This document shows positions 34,316 through 43,856 of a stretch of 64,000 bases of DNA, piece by piece (position 1 is the stretch's first letter; every line of letters begins with the position of its first letter). The stretch lies in contig JACPDN010000006.1 in the NCBI GenBank assembly GCA_016183985.1, forward strand, positions 496,001 through 560,000. The letters run 5' to 3'. This DNA is from Pseudomonadota bacterium. GTDB taxonomy: Bacteria; Pseudomonadota; Alphaproteobacteria; Dongiales; Dongiaceae. The position numbers and the translations under genes are program-made. The notes under the pieces are model-generated. The model did not search any database, was not told where the DNA came from, and saw nothing but the letters and a program-made list of their open reading frames with translations.

Positions 34316-36505
34316 TTAGAAACTCGACCCGATATTGCCGAGATTGGTGAAACGGAACTGAACCATGGCGGTAAAATCGCCGCTGGTATCTTCTTCGTCG
34401 CTTTCCGGCGCATAAGAGGCCCTGAGGAGCATACCGAAGCACTCATCCTGATACTCCAGCATCGAGCCCACGGCGAGCAGCTCGCTGTCGTGAATATCGT
34501 AGCTGCTTTGTGCGCCAACGGTCCAATATTCACCGATCTTGGCACGAAGGCCCAGACCGACCTGTTCTTCCTTGCCGCCGTCGACGTCATCCTCGATCTG
34601 CACATAGCTGACGCTGGCGCGCAATTCCTCCGGCCCCATAGTCAAGGAAAGATCCTGCCGGTTCATATCCACGTCTTCGACATCGAGGCGGAAGCGATAG
34701 GACAGATCGAGCCATTCCGCCGGCGTCACCACGACGCGACCGACCAGATCGGAAAGGTCGTCATCGATACCGCTGCCGTCGCGGACCTCGTCGCCATCAT
34801 TCCAGAAGCGCAGGCTTTGCCCCAGGAACAGGTCCAGCGAGCCGCCTTCGGGCAGGTAGCCGGTCCATTCCGCGCCATAATTGAAGCGCGAACCGGAATC
34901 GACCCGGTCGGAGCCGGCGAAGCGGTCGGGATCGAAGACCTTTGTGTCATCCCATTCGAAAGCGCGGCTGTCGTCATTGGGGATCTTGCCCGTATTGCAG
35001 CAATCGGGCGCCAGTACCAGCTGTGCAATCGGCTGGAACACCTGGGTGATCGTTTCACCGGGATGGACGAAGGGGTAGCGCCATTTGAAGCTGGCCTCGG
35101 GGAAGAAGCGCCCCTCGACACCATTGAAATCCCCGCCAGTCACGGCATCCGAATTCTTGTCGACGTCATTGACCACATAAAGATCGCTCTGGAACGAGAG
35201 CTTCAGTTCGTAAATGTCACCGATCGAACTCGTATACGGTAGCGTCCAGCTGGGCGCCACCGAGAAGCGCAGAGAATCGCGGTCATCTTCGCGGACGATA
35301 TTGCGGGTATTGAGGTTGAGGCCCCAATAAGACCCGTACTGTCCCGGCTCACCGACGAAATTATAGTTGATCGACGGCAGCACCATCGGTGCATTGTCGG
35401 AGTCAAAATCCTTGTCGGTCGACTGAAAACCCATTGCGCGGGCGTCGAAATAAGAACGCCCGAAGAAGCCTTCCGCCCAAAGCTGATTTTCCAGCCAGTC
35501 GGGCGAGCCGAAATGGTATTGCCGCAGATAGGTCTTATCAGTCGTTACCTTGTTGTTGAAACCCCAGCGCCAGTCGCGGTTGATCTGGAACAGGCCGTCC
35601 GCCTCCAGATGGCCGCGGAATTCGTTGTTCTTGACGATCGACGTGTCCTCGTTGCCGACGCGGTCTTCCTGCGTGCCTGAAACCTCCAGGCGGTAGGCAC
35701 CGTTGCGTACGCGCTGGCGGTATTCGACATCGCCGACGGCACCGGCCGAATCCGGATCGCCGCCGATCCGCACGATCGGGGTCAGCGTCAGGTCTTTATC
35801 GGGCCCCAGGGTGATGAAATAGGGCTGGGCATATTGATAACCGGCACGCCCCGACGACACGGAAAAACGCGGCTCCAGCAGACCGGTCGCCCGTTTGACG
35901 CCAGGCGCTGGATGCTGGAAATAAGGCGTCCAGAAGATCGGCAGCCCCCACATTTCCATCCAGGCATTGTGATAGGTGATCGTCTGCGCAGTATCGTCCT
36001 GCACGACGTCGCGCGCCTTCACCTGCCAGATCGGCTGGCGCGTGGGATCGGTCCTGCACGGCAAGCAAGGCGTATAGACGGCGTTCTTGAGGATCATTTT
36101 GTTACCGTCGACCCGCTGCGCCGTCTGCGCGGCCAGACGCGACTTGTCCTTGAACAAGCCTTTGAATCCCTGAACGATTCCGTCGTTGAAATCCTCAGTG
36201 ACGTCGGCGTAGTTGCCGAACAGCGTGTCACCGTTGGGCATCAGCATGGCCACATTGCCATTGGCGGTAACGGTCTTGGTCCGTTCGTTATAAGTGAGCG
36301 TATCGGCCATGATGATTTTGTCGCCGCGCTGCGCCTCGACATGGCCGCGCGCGACATAAATGCCGAAATCCTCGTCATAGCCGACCTCGTCGGCCACCAG
36401 ATGAACGGTATCGTCCGCCTTGGCAGGGCTCACTGTCCCCATGGCAATAACCAAGCCATAGAGGGCAGCACCAAAGGCTGAACCCAACAAATCAGACCGC
36501 GCCAA
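34316..36505 (-). CDS. lptD: LPS-assembly outer-membrane protein LptD
   Basis: This protein of about 729 residues inserts LPS into the outer membrane. A signal peptide (to about residue 31) is followed by the OstA/LptA-like domain (DTVHLVADEVGYDEDFGIYVARG, DTLTYNERTKTVTANGNV). A long beta-barrel then ends in alternating aromatic strands (FTAMVQFRFTNLGNIGSSF). A Cys pair is visible in TPCLPC. The start is a TTG at 36505 preceded by a G-rich ribosome site. The usual upstream lptF and lptG genes are not here. Confidence 0.94.
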   Translation of the reverse strand: MARSDLLGSAFGAALYGLVIAMGTVSPAKADDTVHLVADEVGYDEDFGIYVARGHVEAQRGDKIIMADTLTYNERTKTVTANGNVAMLMPNGDTLFGNYADVTEDFNDGIVQGFKGLFKDKSRLAAQTAQRVDGNKMILKNAVYTPCLPCRTDPTRQPIWQVKARDVVQDDTAQTITYHNAWMEMWGLPIFWTPYFQHPAPGVKRATGLLEPRFSVSSGRAGYQYAQPYFITLGPDKDLTLTPIVRIGGDPDSAGAVGDVEYRQRVRNGAYRLEVSGTQEDRVGNEDTSIVKNNEFRGHLEADGLFQINRDWRWGFNNKVTTDKTYLRQYHFGSPDWLENQLWAEGFFGRSYFDARAMGFQSTDKDFDSDNAPMVLPSINYNFVGEPGQYGSYWGLNLNTRNIVREDDRDSLRFSVAPSWTLPYTSSIGDIYELKLSFQSDLYVVNDVDKNSDAVTGGDFNGVEGRFFPEASFKWRYPFVHPGETITQVFQPIAQLVLAPDCCNTGKIPNDDSRAFEWDDTKVFDPDRFAGSDRVDSGSRFNYGAEWTGYLPEGGSLDLFLGQSLRFWNDGDEVRDGSGIDDDLSDLVGRVVVTPAEWLDLSYRFRLDVEDVDMNRQDLSLTMGPEELRASVSYVQIEDDVDGGKEEQVGLGLRAKIGEYWTVGAQSSYDIHDSELLAVGSMLEYQDECFGMLLRASYAPESDEEDTSGDFTAMVQFRFTNLGNIGSSF

Positions 36506-36813
36506 AATCTACCCCCAAACCGCCCCACTGGACATTTTTACGACCGGCTTTGGCGAGCCGGGAATCTGGCGGCTAAAGTAGCATGCAGAACCTATTCGTC
36601 CACATATTTCAGTAGCTTGGCGCATATCACCCAGGACTTAAGCGGCATTGGCGACGGAAATCTCTTTGTGCTAAGGCTTGCAAATATGTCGGCCGTCGAC
36701 TCGCTGGATTTTGGCGAGTACCGCGTCGCATCCAGAACAGTTCCCCGCCACCGAAGCCCGGCCAAGACCGCCGCAATGCGTGGCCAGATTGCGAAAAAGC
36801 AGGAGAAATCAAG
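36506..36813. other. Gene-free intergenic stretch between lptD and pepA
   Basis: These 308 bases separate divergent lptD and pepA. No plausible coding frame for a gene or a fragment of lptF/lptG is seen. It ends with AGGAGA before pepA. It must hold promoters for both directions. Confidence 0.5.
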
Positions 36814-38313
36814 ATGAAGGTCACCTTTGCCAAGCCGGAAGTGCCAGATCAGGGCGCCTATGTCGTCGGCGTCACGGAAGGTCGCAAGCTGACTGCTGCG
36901 GCGGCCCAGGCGGAGAAGGCCACCAAGGGAGCCGTGTCGCGGGCACTCAATGCCAGCCGCTTTAAGGGCGGGGCCGACGAACAACTTATCGTGTTGGCGC
37001 CGAGCGGGCTCGATGCCACGCGATTGATTCTGACCGGCTTCGGGAACCCGGCCAAGCTCGATGCCGCCGCTGTTGAGGCGATCGGCGGTCGGCTGGTCGC
37101 CGCCCTCAACGGAGCCGGCGAGCGGGAAGCCACGATAGCGGTCGAAGCACTGGCGAGCTGCCCGCTGAGCGAGGTGGAGATCGCGGCCCATATCGGGACC
37201 GGTGCGCGGCTGCGCTCTTACCGCTTCGACAAGTATCGGACGAAGGAAAAGCCCGAGCATAAGCCGACGCTGAAGAAGCTGACGATTACCCTCAGCGACC
37301 CCAGCGGGGCAAAAAAGGCCTTCGATCCGCTCGATAAGATCGTCGATTCCGTCAACATGACCCGCAATTTGGTGTCGGAGCCGGCCAACATCATCTACCC
37401 GGCGACACTGGCCAAGGAAGCGGCGACTCTTGCCGAATTGGGGATCACCGTCGAGATCCTGGGCGAGAAGGAAATGAAGAAGCTCGGCATGGGCGCCCTC
37501 CTCGGCGTCGGCCAGGGCTCGGAGCGCGAAAGCCAGCTCGTTACCATGCAGTGGAACGGCGCCAGCGATTCCAAGGCAAAGCCGATTTGCTTTGTTGGCA
37601 AGGGCGTCACCTTCGACACCGGCGGTATATCGATCAAGCCCGCGGCCGGCATGGAAGATATGAAATGGGACATGGGTGGCTCGGGCGTCGTGATTGGCCT
37701 GATGCGGGCGCTGGCCGCCCGCAAGGCCAAGGTCAATGCCGTGGGCGTGGTCGGCTTGGTCGAGAACATGCCATCGGGTGCGGCGCAGCGCCCGGGCGAC
37801 ATCGTCACCTCGATGTCGGGCCAGACCATTGAGGTGCTCAACACCGATGCCGAAGGCCGCCTGGTTCTTGCCGATGCCCTGTGGTATGCGCAGGAGAAAT
37901 TCCGCCCGCGCGCCATCGTCGACCTGGCAACGCTGACCGGCGCCATCATGATCGCGCTGGGCACCGAGCACGCCGGCCTGTTCTCCAATGACGACACGTT
38001 GTCGGATCAACTGGTGGCCGCCGGCAAGGCTACCGGCGAATTGCTATGGCGCCTGCCGCTCGCACCCGCTTATGACCGCCTGATCGATTCCCCCGCGGCC
38101 GATATGAAGAATATCGGCGGCCGTTATGGTGGCTCGATCACCGCCGCACAGTTCCTGCAACGCTTTGTCCAAAAAGGCACGCCCTGGGCGCATCTCGACA
38201 TCGCCGGCGTGACTTGGAGCGAAAAGGACAGGCCGACGACGCCCAAGGGCGCCACGGCGTTCGGCGTGCGCCTGCTCGAGCAGTTGGTGGCGCGAGACTA
38301 CGAAGACAAGTAA
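36814..38313 (+). CDS. pepA: Leucyl aminopeptidase (M17)
   Basis: This 499-residue cytosolic zinc/manganese aminopeptidase removes N-terminal residues from peptides. The M17 signature NTDAEGRLVLADAL is present (Asn343 to Leu356), as is the metal-site region VGKGVTFDTGGISIKP and MKWDMGGSG. The N-terminal macro-like domain is intact. An AGGAGA ribosome site precedes the ATG. It forms a pair with holC, as in many proteobacteria. Confidence 0.96.
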   Translation: MKVTFAKPEVPDQGAYVVGVTEGRKLTAAAAQAEKATKGAVSRALNASRFKGGADEQLIVLAPSGLDATRLILTGFGNPAKLDAAAVEAIGGRLVAALNGAGEREATIAVEALASCPLSEVEIAAHIGTGARLRSYRFDKYRTKEKPEHKPTLKKLTITLSDPSGAKKAFDPLDKIVDSVNMTRNLVSEPANIIYPATLAKEAATLAELGITVEILGEKEMKKLGMGALLGVGQGSERESQLVTMQWNGASDSKAKPICFVGKGVTFDTGGISIKPAAGMEDMKWDMGGSGVVIGLMRALAARKAKVNAVGVVGLVENMPSGAAQRPGDIVTSMSGQTIEVLNTDAEGRLVLADALWYAQEKFRPRAIVDLATLTGAIMIALGTEHAGLFSNDDTLSDQLVAAGKATGELLWRLPLAPAYDRLIDSPAADMKNIGGRYGGSITAAQFLQRFVQKGTPWAHLDIAGVTWSEKDRPTTPKGATAFGVRLLEQLVARDYEDK

Positions 38314-38321
38314 CCCGCTTC

Positions 38322-38792
38322 ATGGCGGAAATTCGTTTCTATCATCTGACGAAATCGCGGCTGGAGGAGGCCCTAACCCGCCTCCTCCGGCGCGTCGTTG
38401 ATCGGCAGGACCGTGCCGTCGTTATGGCCGGATCCGCGGAGCGGGTTGAAGCGCTCAACGCCCATCTCTGGACCTTCGATCCCGCGAGCTTCTTGCCACA
38501 CGGTTCCGCCCGTGACGGCAACGCGGCCGACCAGCCGATCTATCTGACTGCCAGTTACGAAAACCCCAACGGCGCCAAGCTTCTTTTGCTTTGCGACGGA
38601 GCCACCGCGCCAAGTGTGGGCGATATTGAAGCCCAGGGTTTCAGCCTAGTTTGTACGCTTTTCAACGGCCTTGACGATGAAGCCGTTGGCGCCGCCCGTG
38701 CCTATTGGCGGGACTATAAAAACGCCCAGCAGCAGCTCGTTTACTATCAGCAGGACGAGGATGGCGGCTGGGTCGAAAAAGCCCGCCAATAA
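38322..38792 (+). CDS. holC: DNA polymerase III subunit chi
   Basis: This 156-residue clamp-loader accessory subunit opens with MAEIRFYHLTKSRLEEALTR. It also has VMAGSAERVEALNAHLWTFDPASFLPHG, typical of HolC, and ends YWRDYKNAQQQLVYYQQDE. The ATG at 38322, 8 bases after pepA, replaces a longer open frame that would overlap pepA. Confidence 0.93.
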   Translation: MAEIRFYHLTKSRLEEALTRLLRRVVDRQDRAVVMAGSAERVEALNAHLWTFDPASFLPHGSARDGNAADQPIYLTASYENPNGAKLLLLCDGATAPSVGDIEAQGFSLVCTLFNGLDDEAVGAARAYWRDYKNAQQQLVYYQQDEDGGWVEKARQ

Positions 38793-38793
38793 A

Positions 38794-38818
38794 GAGCCTG
38801 AATAGAGGCTCCTTCCTT
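38794..38818 (+). terminator. Hairpin after holC
   Basis: Stem GAGCCT (38794-38799) and AGGCTC (38806-38811) is followed by CTTCCTT. It lies directly after the holC stop. The stem is short and the tail mixed, so the call is moderate. Confidence 0.45.
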
Positions 38819-38983
38819 ACATCATAGTGGAAGGACAGCCGTTGTGCTGCCTTGCACCTCTTGGCCTTCCGGCGCCATTGGCATATCTTTTTTTAACGGA
38901 TCAGGGAATAAAATAGAAATCGCCTTATTCCGTCGGCTCCGCTGAAAATAATACGGCAGTGGACAACGTCGTTTGCGGAAAAA

Positions 38984-39637
38984 ATGAAACGAATTTTATC
39001 CATCTCCAACCTGTTTCTGGGTGGCCGCCGTTTCGACGATCGCGGTGTCGCTATCATCGAATTCGCCCTCGTCATGCCGATCCTGCTTTTGATGACATTC
39101 GGTGCCATCGAGATCGGGATGATCATGGCGGTCCAATCGACGCTCGAAGGGGGGCTTAAAGAAGCCTCGCGCTACGGCATCACCGGGCAAACCCCATCGG
39201 ATGCCACACGTATCGAGAAAATCCGCGCCATCCTCGAAGATCACACGATTGACCTCGTCGATATGAGCGAGGCCACTTTCTCCGTGAAGACATATCCAAG
39301 CTTCTCGGGCGTCGGTCAGCCAGAGCCGTTTGTCGACAGCGCCCCGGACCCGGACGACCCTGGCGACACGACTTGCCATAACAACAAGTACGATCCACCC
39401 AGCACGGGCTGCGTCGAGACCTTTACCGATTCCGACGGCGACGGCGTGTGGGATGCCGATATCGGCCAGGAAGGTGCCGGCATGGGCGGCGAAGTCGTTT
39501 CCTACAGCGTCGAAGTTCCTTGGCACGTCATGACGCCGTTCGTAGGCGAGCTATTGGCTCCCAGCGGTAAGATTCCGTTGCGCGCAACCATCGTGGTGCG
39601 TAACGAACCGAACCTCTACAAGAACGCCGGGACTTGA
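38984..39637 (+). CDS. TadE-like pseudopilin/assembly protein 1
   Basis: This 217-residue protein has the TadE hallmark DDRGVAIIEFALVMPILLLMTFGAIEIG (about residues 18-45, a prepilin-like segment with Gly then hydrophobics and Glu), followed by an extracytoplasmic region. That region is rich in Asp/Gly around residues 110-165, with two Cys (DTTCHN, TGCVET). It opens the plus-strand part of the Tad pilus locus. Its TGA overlaps the next gene's leader. Confidence 0.88.
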   Translation: MKRILSISNLFLGGRRFDDRGVAIIEFALVMPILLLMTFGAIEIGMIMAVQSTLEGGLKEASRYGITGQTPSDATRIEKIRAILEDHTIDLVDMSEATFSVKTYPSFSGVGQPEPFVDSAPDPDDPGDTTCHNNKYDPPSTGCVETFTDSDGDGVWDADIGQEGAGMGGEVVSYSVEVPWHVMTPFVGELLAPSGKIPLRATIVVRNEPNLYKNAGT

Positions 39638-39645
39638 GGATCGAA

Positions 39646-40218
39646 ATGACACTCAAGTTTGGCGCTGAACTACGGTCTTGCCGCTCCGAACTGGGCGCGA
39701 TGGCTGTCGAAATGGCGCTGTTCCTGTTCTTCTTCTCGACGCTATTCCTCGGCACATTTGAGGTGCCGCGATATCTATTGATCGGGCAGAAAATGGAGCG
39801 CGCCTCGGCTTCAGTAGCCGACCTCGTCGCCCAGATCGATCCAGCACAGGGCAATGTCCTGGCGAAGATGAACGACCTGTTTGAGGCGGCCAATGGATTG
39901 ATGGCGCCTTATGACATCGAGAACAATGGCCGCGTCATTATCACGTCGCTCTCCAACCCCGATGGGACAGCGGAGAAAGTAGCCTGGCAGATGAAGAGCC
40001 CCGGCAGCTTCACCGCCTATAGCAAGATCGGCACGGCCGGCGACACGCCGGTGCTGCCCACCGGCATGGTCATTCGCGAAGGCGAGAACATCATCGTCGC
40101 GGAAGTTGTCTTCAAGTATGAGCCGCTGTTCGGCTCGATGATCTACACGGAAAAAACCATCTACACGCGCGCCTTCACCCGCCCGCGCTTTTCAAACCTC
40201 ACTGACACCCCGAAGTGA
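39646..40218 (+). CDS. TadE-like pseudopilin/assembly protein 2
   Basis: This is a 190-residue protein with the prepilin-like stretch ELGAMAVEMALFLFFFSTLFLG near its N-terminus, then FEVPRYLLIGQKMERASASVADLVAQ. It is typical of TadE/TadF-type minor pilins. The ATG at 39646 with GAGGA five bases upstream is preferred over an in-frame TTG at 39634 that overlaps the preceding stop. It is co-transcribed with the first TadE gene. Confidence 0.85.
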   Translation: MTLKFGAELRSCRSELGAMAVEMALFLFFFSTLFLGTFEVPRYLLIGQKMERASASVADLVAQIDPAQGNVLAKMNDLFEAANGLMAPYDIENNGRVIITSLSNPDGTAEKVAWQMKSPGSFTAYSKIGTAGDTPVLPTGMVIREGENIIVAEVVFKYEPLFGSMIYTEKTIYTRAFTRPRFSNLTDTPK

Positions 40219-40408
40219 CCGACGGCAAGCGCTGGACCGCAGCGCCGCGTAGCCGACTTCGCGCAAAAACAAGCTGACGAAGAGCGGCCTTCGGGCCCGC
40301 ACAAGGTGACTCGGTTGCCGGCGCTAGACCCGGCAGCAAACACAGCCTGATCTCCCATCTGGCATTCCATGGAGCCGAGCCGACAGGCTCTGCCTCAGCC
40401 CGAGAGCA

Positions 40409-42154
40409 TTACTTGGAGAGGCGCAGAACCGAAAGGCTGGCCGCAATCGACTTAAAGGCAGCCTCGAGATCGGTCGCGTTGTTCGCCAGATAGTAATAGG
40501 GTGCATTGGGGCCCGTCGCGACCGACTGCAACAAAGCCTTCAACGTCGAGCTCGGATCGTCGTACTGCACAACATAGATCTTCACGCCCTTGGTCGGATC
40601 GGCTCCCTTGATGGCAGTAGCCAATTGCTTCAGCCGGTTATTCTTGTTGTTGTAGCTGCCGTCGCCCAACTTGCCATGTGCGGTAGTTGTGGCGGCATTC
40701 GTGTTGAAACCGAACACGCCCTTATAAGAATCACCATTCTTGCCTGTCGCACTACCGTCGGTCAGGAAAACGATCGCCTGTGTGCGGTTGAACGGTACGG
40801 ACGCCTTGCCTTCATCAAAAGGTTTGCCTGGCATTAGGACTTCCCACGCCCAATACAGCCCCTGCGGTGTATCGGTATATTGCCCCGATAACGTGTCGAC
40901 ACCCTTATAGAGGTTGTCGATGGCTGTGATCATGGCAGCCTTTTCCGTCGTGTCGCGGACCGGGCTCAGGCGGCGGATGCCGGGGCTGGGCGTCGGCGTG
41001 CAATCATTGTCCCGGCTGGTCGCACTGCCCTGATTGCCCTTCACCCAATAGGATGGCCTGTCACCGATGCCGGAGGTACCGGTCGGATGCTCGGTGCTGT
41101 TGAGGCCGTTGTCATTCCAATAGGCCTCGGCGCATTGCGCATATTTGCCGTTGCCCCAGGAGCCGCCTGTCGTGCTGTCCCATTTCGTATTCGGCGGATC
41201 AATCGGCTCACCCATGCCCGGCAAAACCGGCTCGTAGGCATACCAGGCCTTGCCACCGAAGAGGCCGTATCCCAGCTTGAGGTCAGCGTCGTCAGTGTTG
41301 ATGTTGTCGTCGATGTAACGAGCATAGACACCGCCCTTCCATCCGGCAGGCGGTATGCTCAACAACCTCACATCCGTAAAATCCTTGGCAAAATAAACCT
41401 CGGACTGCGTCTTGCTGCTGTCGACGGGATTCGTGAAGGTGCTGCCGACGCTTTCGGCGACGACCTTGTCGACATCATAGGTCGCACCATCATCGCCCAC
41501 ATTCACTTTACCCGCCCAGGGCACCATGCCGATATTGAGCAGGGGGTAAGTCACACCGGCGATGGTGACCTCTTTTGGATTGGGATCGGCATAGACCGTG
41601 TCGACGAGAAGGCGCGCGGCCGTTTGCGCCGCCTCGATCTTGGTGCAAGGGAGGCACATCGATCCTGAGACGTCGATGGCAATGACAACATCTAGGCCAT
41701 TGATGCCGCGTACCGCCGTCGCCGCAGCCCCCACAGTGATCTTCTTGAAGCCAAGGACCGACATCAGCGTTGTGTCAATCGAGGCCGTTGCATCGACGTT
41801 GACAGTGTTGGTGTCGTCATCCTGTATAATGTGAGGACCGTCCAATGTTGCGCCGAGTTCTGCTGCCGGAAAGTTCGCATTGAAGAACATCGTGATATCG
41901 GTATCGACTTTGTCGCTGCCGAGCTGCTTGGCACCGGCCAGAGCCGCAGCATCGAGAGCTTGCGACAAGCGCGCCTTCAGCATGTAACCACGCGCCGTAT
42001 CGACCGCGAGGCCGGCACAACCGATGAAAACGATCAATGCAAAACCCACCCAGACCGCAACGGATCCACGCTGATCCGCAGCGAGGCTGCGGCCCAAACG
42101 TCGCCACGCGTTGACGGCCGTGCCGCCTTGAGTGCCATGAAATAAGCGAGGCAT
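40409..42154 (-). CDS. TadG-like protein with von Willebrand factor A domain
   Basis: This 581-residue protein has an N-terminal TadE/G-type helix (DQRGSVAVWVGFALIVFIGCAGLAVD), then RLSQALDAAALAGAKQL. A vWA domain follows, with the metal-site motif DVSGSM at the end of GLDVVIAIDVSGSM, FLTDGS, and YVVQYDD near the C-terminus. Proteins of this form act in Tad pilus assembly or surface attachment. It is on the opposite strand to the tadE genes and convergent with them. Confidence 0.88.
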   Translation of the reverse strand: MPRLFHGTQGGTAVNAWRRLGRSLAADQRGSVAVWVGFALIVFIGCAGLAVDTARGYMLKARLSQALDAAALAGAKQLGSDKVDTDITMFFNANFPAAELGATLDGPHIIQDDDTNTVNVDATASIDTTLMSVLGFKKITVGAAATAVRGINGLDVVIAIDVSGSMCLPCTKIEAAQTAARLLVDTVYADPNPKEVTIAGVTYPLLNIGMVPWAGKVNVGDDGATYDVDKVVAESVGSTFTNPVDSSKTQSEVYFAKDFTDVRLLSIPPAGWKGGVYARYIDDNINTDDADLKLGYGLFGGKAWYAYEPVLPGMGEPIDPPNTKWDSTTGGSWGNGKYAQCAEAYWNDNGLNSTEHPTGTSGIGDRPSYWVKGNQGSATSRDNDCTPTPSPGIRRLSPVRDTTEKAAMITAIDNLYKGVDTLSGQYTDTPQGLYWAWEVLMPGKPFDEGKASVPFNRTQAIVFLTDGSATGKNGDSYKGVFGFNTNAATTTAHGKLGDGSYNNKNNRLKQLATAIKGADPTKGVKIYVVQYDDPSSTLKALLQSVATGPNAPYYYLANNATDLEAAFKSIAASLSVLRLSK

Positions 42155-42271
42155 TATCCGTCATCCTCTCAGCAGCAAACGATCACCGCTGCGCAGCAAC
42201 GGCGTTCATTCAACTATCACCATGTGCTATCGCGCATGACGCGCGACATTCGCCCTATAACGACCGATCGG

Positions 42272-42877
42272 TCAGGGCGTGATCATGATCCCGCCTTGGC
42301 CAGCAAGGTTTGACGCACCTTTGGCCGTAGCTGCATTGGCATTGCCGACACCTTGCGCGGTCTCCTGGGCGGCAGCTGCTGCAGCGGCATTGCCACCACC
42401 GGTACCGGTACCAGCCCCAGCAGCTGCCGGGGCCATCACGCTACCACCACCTTGCGGCTGGATCGAAGCATAGCTAGTGCCGCCAGGCCCCAGCACCTGG
42501 ACGCAGCGTGTGAGGCATGTCCAGCTGCGCTCGCTGATCGTTCCGGCGCCCGCATTGATGATCGAAACTTGACGGTTATCTTCCGGCATCACGACAACAG
42601 GTGCGCTGAAGAGGACAGAGCCGTCGGTGCCCGTCACGATCATATTGGTTTCACCCGGCGTCTTGCCGAAGACGACCAGTTGTCCATTGGGTTCCACGGT
42701 CACATCGACAACACTGGGATCGCCAATGACGATGCCGCCAACGCCGCCACCGAACGACATGAATTGCGCCTTGCGCCACGTGATTTGAACGGCATCGTCC
42801 GCCGTCGCCGGCAAAGCCGCAGCACCGAGCACCACCACGGTGAGCATGGCAAAGCTGGCCTTTAAGGTCGCACGCAT
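42272..42877 (-). CDS. Stand-alone secretin N-domain (pilus formation N-terminal) protein
   Basis: This 201-residue exported protein has a signal peptide (cleavage near LPATADD). One domain follows, resembling the N-terminal domain of the CpaC secretin (FMSFGGGVGGIVIGDPSVVDVTVEPNG, VFGKTPGETNMIVTGTDG). A Cys pair lies in WTCLTRCV, and the last 70 residues are a Gly/Ala-rich low-complexity tail. It lacks the secretin channel domain. The ATG at 42877 gives a proper signal. It probably assists the CpaC secretin (inference). Confidence 0.8.
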   Translation of the reverse strand: MRATLKASFAMLTVVVLGAAALPATADDAVQITWRKAQFMSFGGGVGGIVIGDPSVVDVTVEPNGQLVVFGKTPGETNMIVTGTDGSVLFSAPVVVMPEDNRQVSIINAGAGTISERSWTCLTRCVQVLGPGGTSYASIQPQGGGSVMAPAAAGAGTGTGGGNAAAAAAAQETAQGVGNANAATAKGASNLAGQGGIMITP

Positions 42878-43031
42878 TGGGGTTCCCCGATCCTTGCCCA
42901 GAAGCCGCAAACAATACTGCATCGTAGCGCCAATCATCTTAACGCTCAATTAAATTTCCTATGTAATAGTAGGATTTAGCCTGGATTTATGCGAAACTGC
43001 CTGAATGCAAATCGGCATGGGGGAATTGGCC

Positions 43032-43856
43032 ATGATAAGGATCGACAGACTGGCTGAACGGCAGGGAACGTGGGGTGCTAGGTGTGTGGTTCTGGCTGCC
43101 ACTCTGGTTTGCCTTGGCGCCTGCGAGGGACTGCCTGGAAGTGCCAAGGCCACCCAGGACGCCAATAACGCGCCGGCGGCCGCAGTCAAGCCTTCCGAAG
43201 TCGACCCCCAGTTGAAGCTTGCGGCCATTCAGGCCGAGGCCCAGAACAACTACCTGGAAGCGGCGCAGCACTATCAATCCCTGCTCAGCCGCGATCCGGA
43301 CAATCTCGAACTTGCCATCGGTCTCGCGCGGAATTTGCGTTTTGCCGGCAGCACGCCGCAGGACATCGATATACTTAACCAACTGATCGCCAAACGCGGC
43401 CGGACACCACAATTGCTGACCGAACTCGGCAAATCCTATGTCTCGAGCGACCAGATGAATCTGGCCGTGCCAACGCTTCAGGAAGCGACCTCACTCGAGG
43501 GCGCAACCTGGGACAGTTTCTCGACCCTGGGCGTGGCCTTCGACTATCAAGGCCAATATGATCGGGCCCGCGAAGAGTACGCGCAGGCGCTGATGCTGTC
43601 GCCGCGCAACCCGGACGTACTGAACAATCTGGCGCTCTCGCAGGCACAATCGGGCGATCTCGACGGTGCGATCGAGACATTGGGCCAGGCGACCGACCAA
43701 GCGAGCGCTACGCCTCAAATCCGGCAGAATCTTGCGTTGTTGCTGGCCTTGAAAGGCGATACGGCCAGCGCTGAACGTTTGGCCCGGAAAGATCTGCCCA
43801 AGGACATGGCGGATCTCAACGCCGACTATTATCGCTATCTGGCCGGAGCGAACTGA
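43032..43856 (+). CDS. tadD: TadD-like tetratricopeptide lipoprotein
   Basis: This 274-residue lipoprotein has lipobox LGAC (Cys31) and several tetratricopeptide repeats, for example NYLEAAQHYQSLLSRDPDNLE, and YDRAREEYAQALMLSPRNPDV. It matches TadD, an outer-membrane-associated assembly factor of Tad pili. The ATG at 43032 is favoured by GGGGG eight bases upstream; ATGs at 43005 and 43017 are also in frame. Confidence 0.85.
   Translation: MIRIDRLAERQGTWGARCVVLAATLVCLGACEGLPGSAKATQDANNAPAAAVKPSEVDPQLKLAAIQAEAQNNYLEAAQHYQSLLSRDPDNLELAIGLARNLRFAGSTPQDIDILNQLIAKRGRTPQLLTELGKSYVSSDQMNLAVPTLQEATSLEGATWDSFSTLGVAFDYQGQYDRAREEYAQALMLSPRNPDVLNNLALSQAQSGDLDGAIETLGQATDQASATPQIRQNLALLLALKGDTASAERLARKDLPKDMADLNADYYRYLAGAN

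Noticed and set aside
36592-38010. Minus-strand frame of 472 codons over pepA and its upstream gap
   Set aside because: Considered as a displaced lptF/lptG, but it has no hydrophobic segments and mostly mirrors pepA.
42262-42273. 12-bp palindrome GACCGATCGGTC as an operator
   Set aside because: It overlaps a stop codon and has no T-run or promoter context; likely chance in GC-rich DNA.
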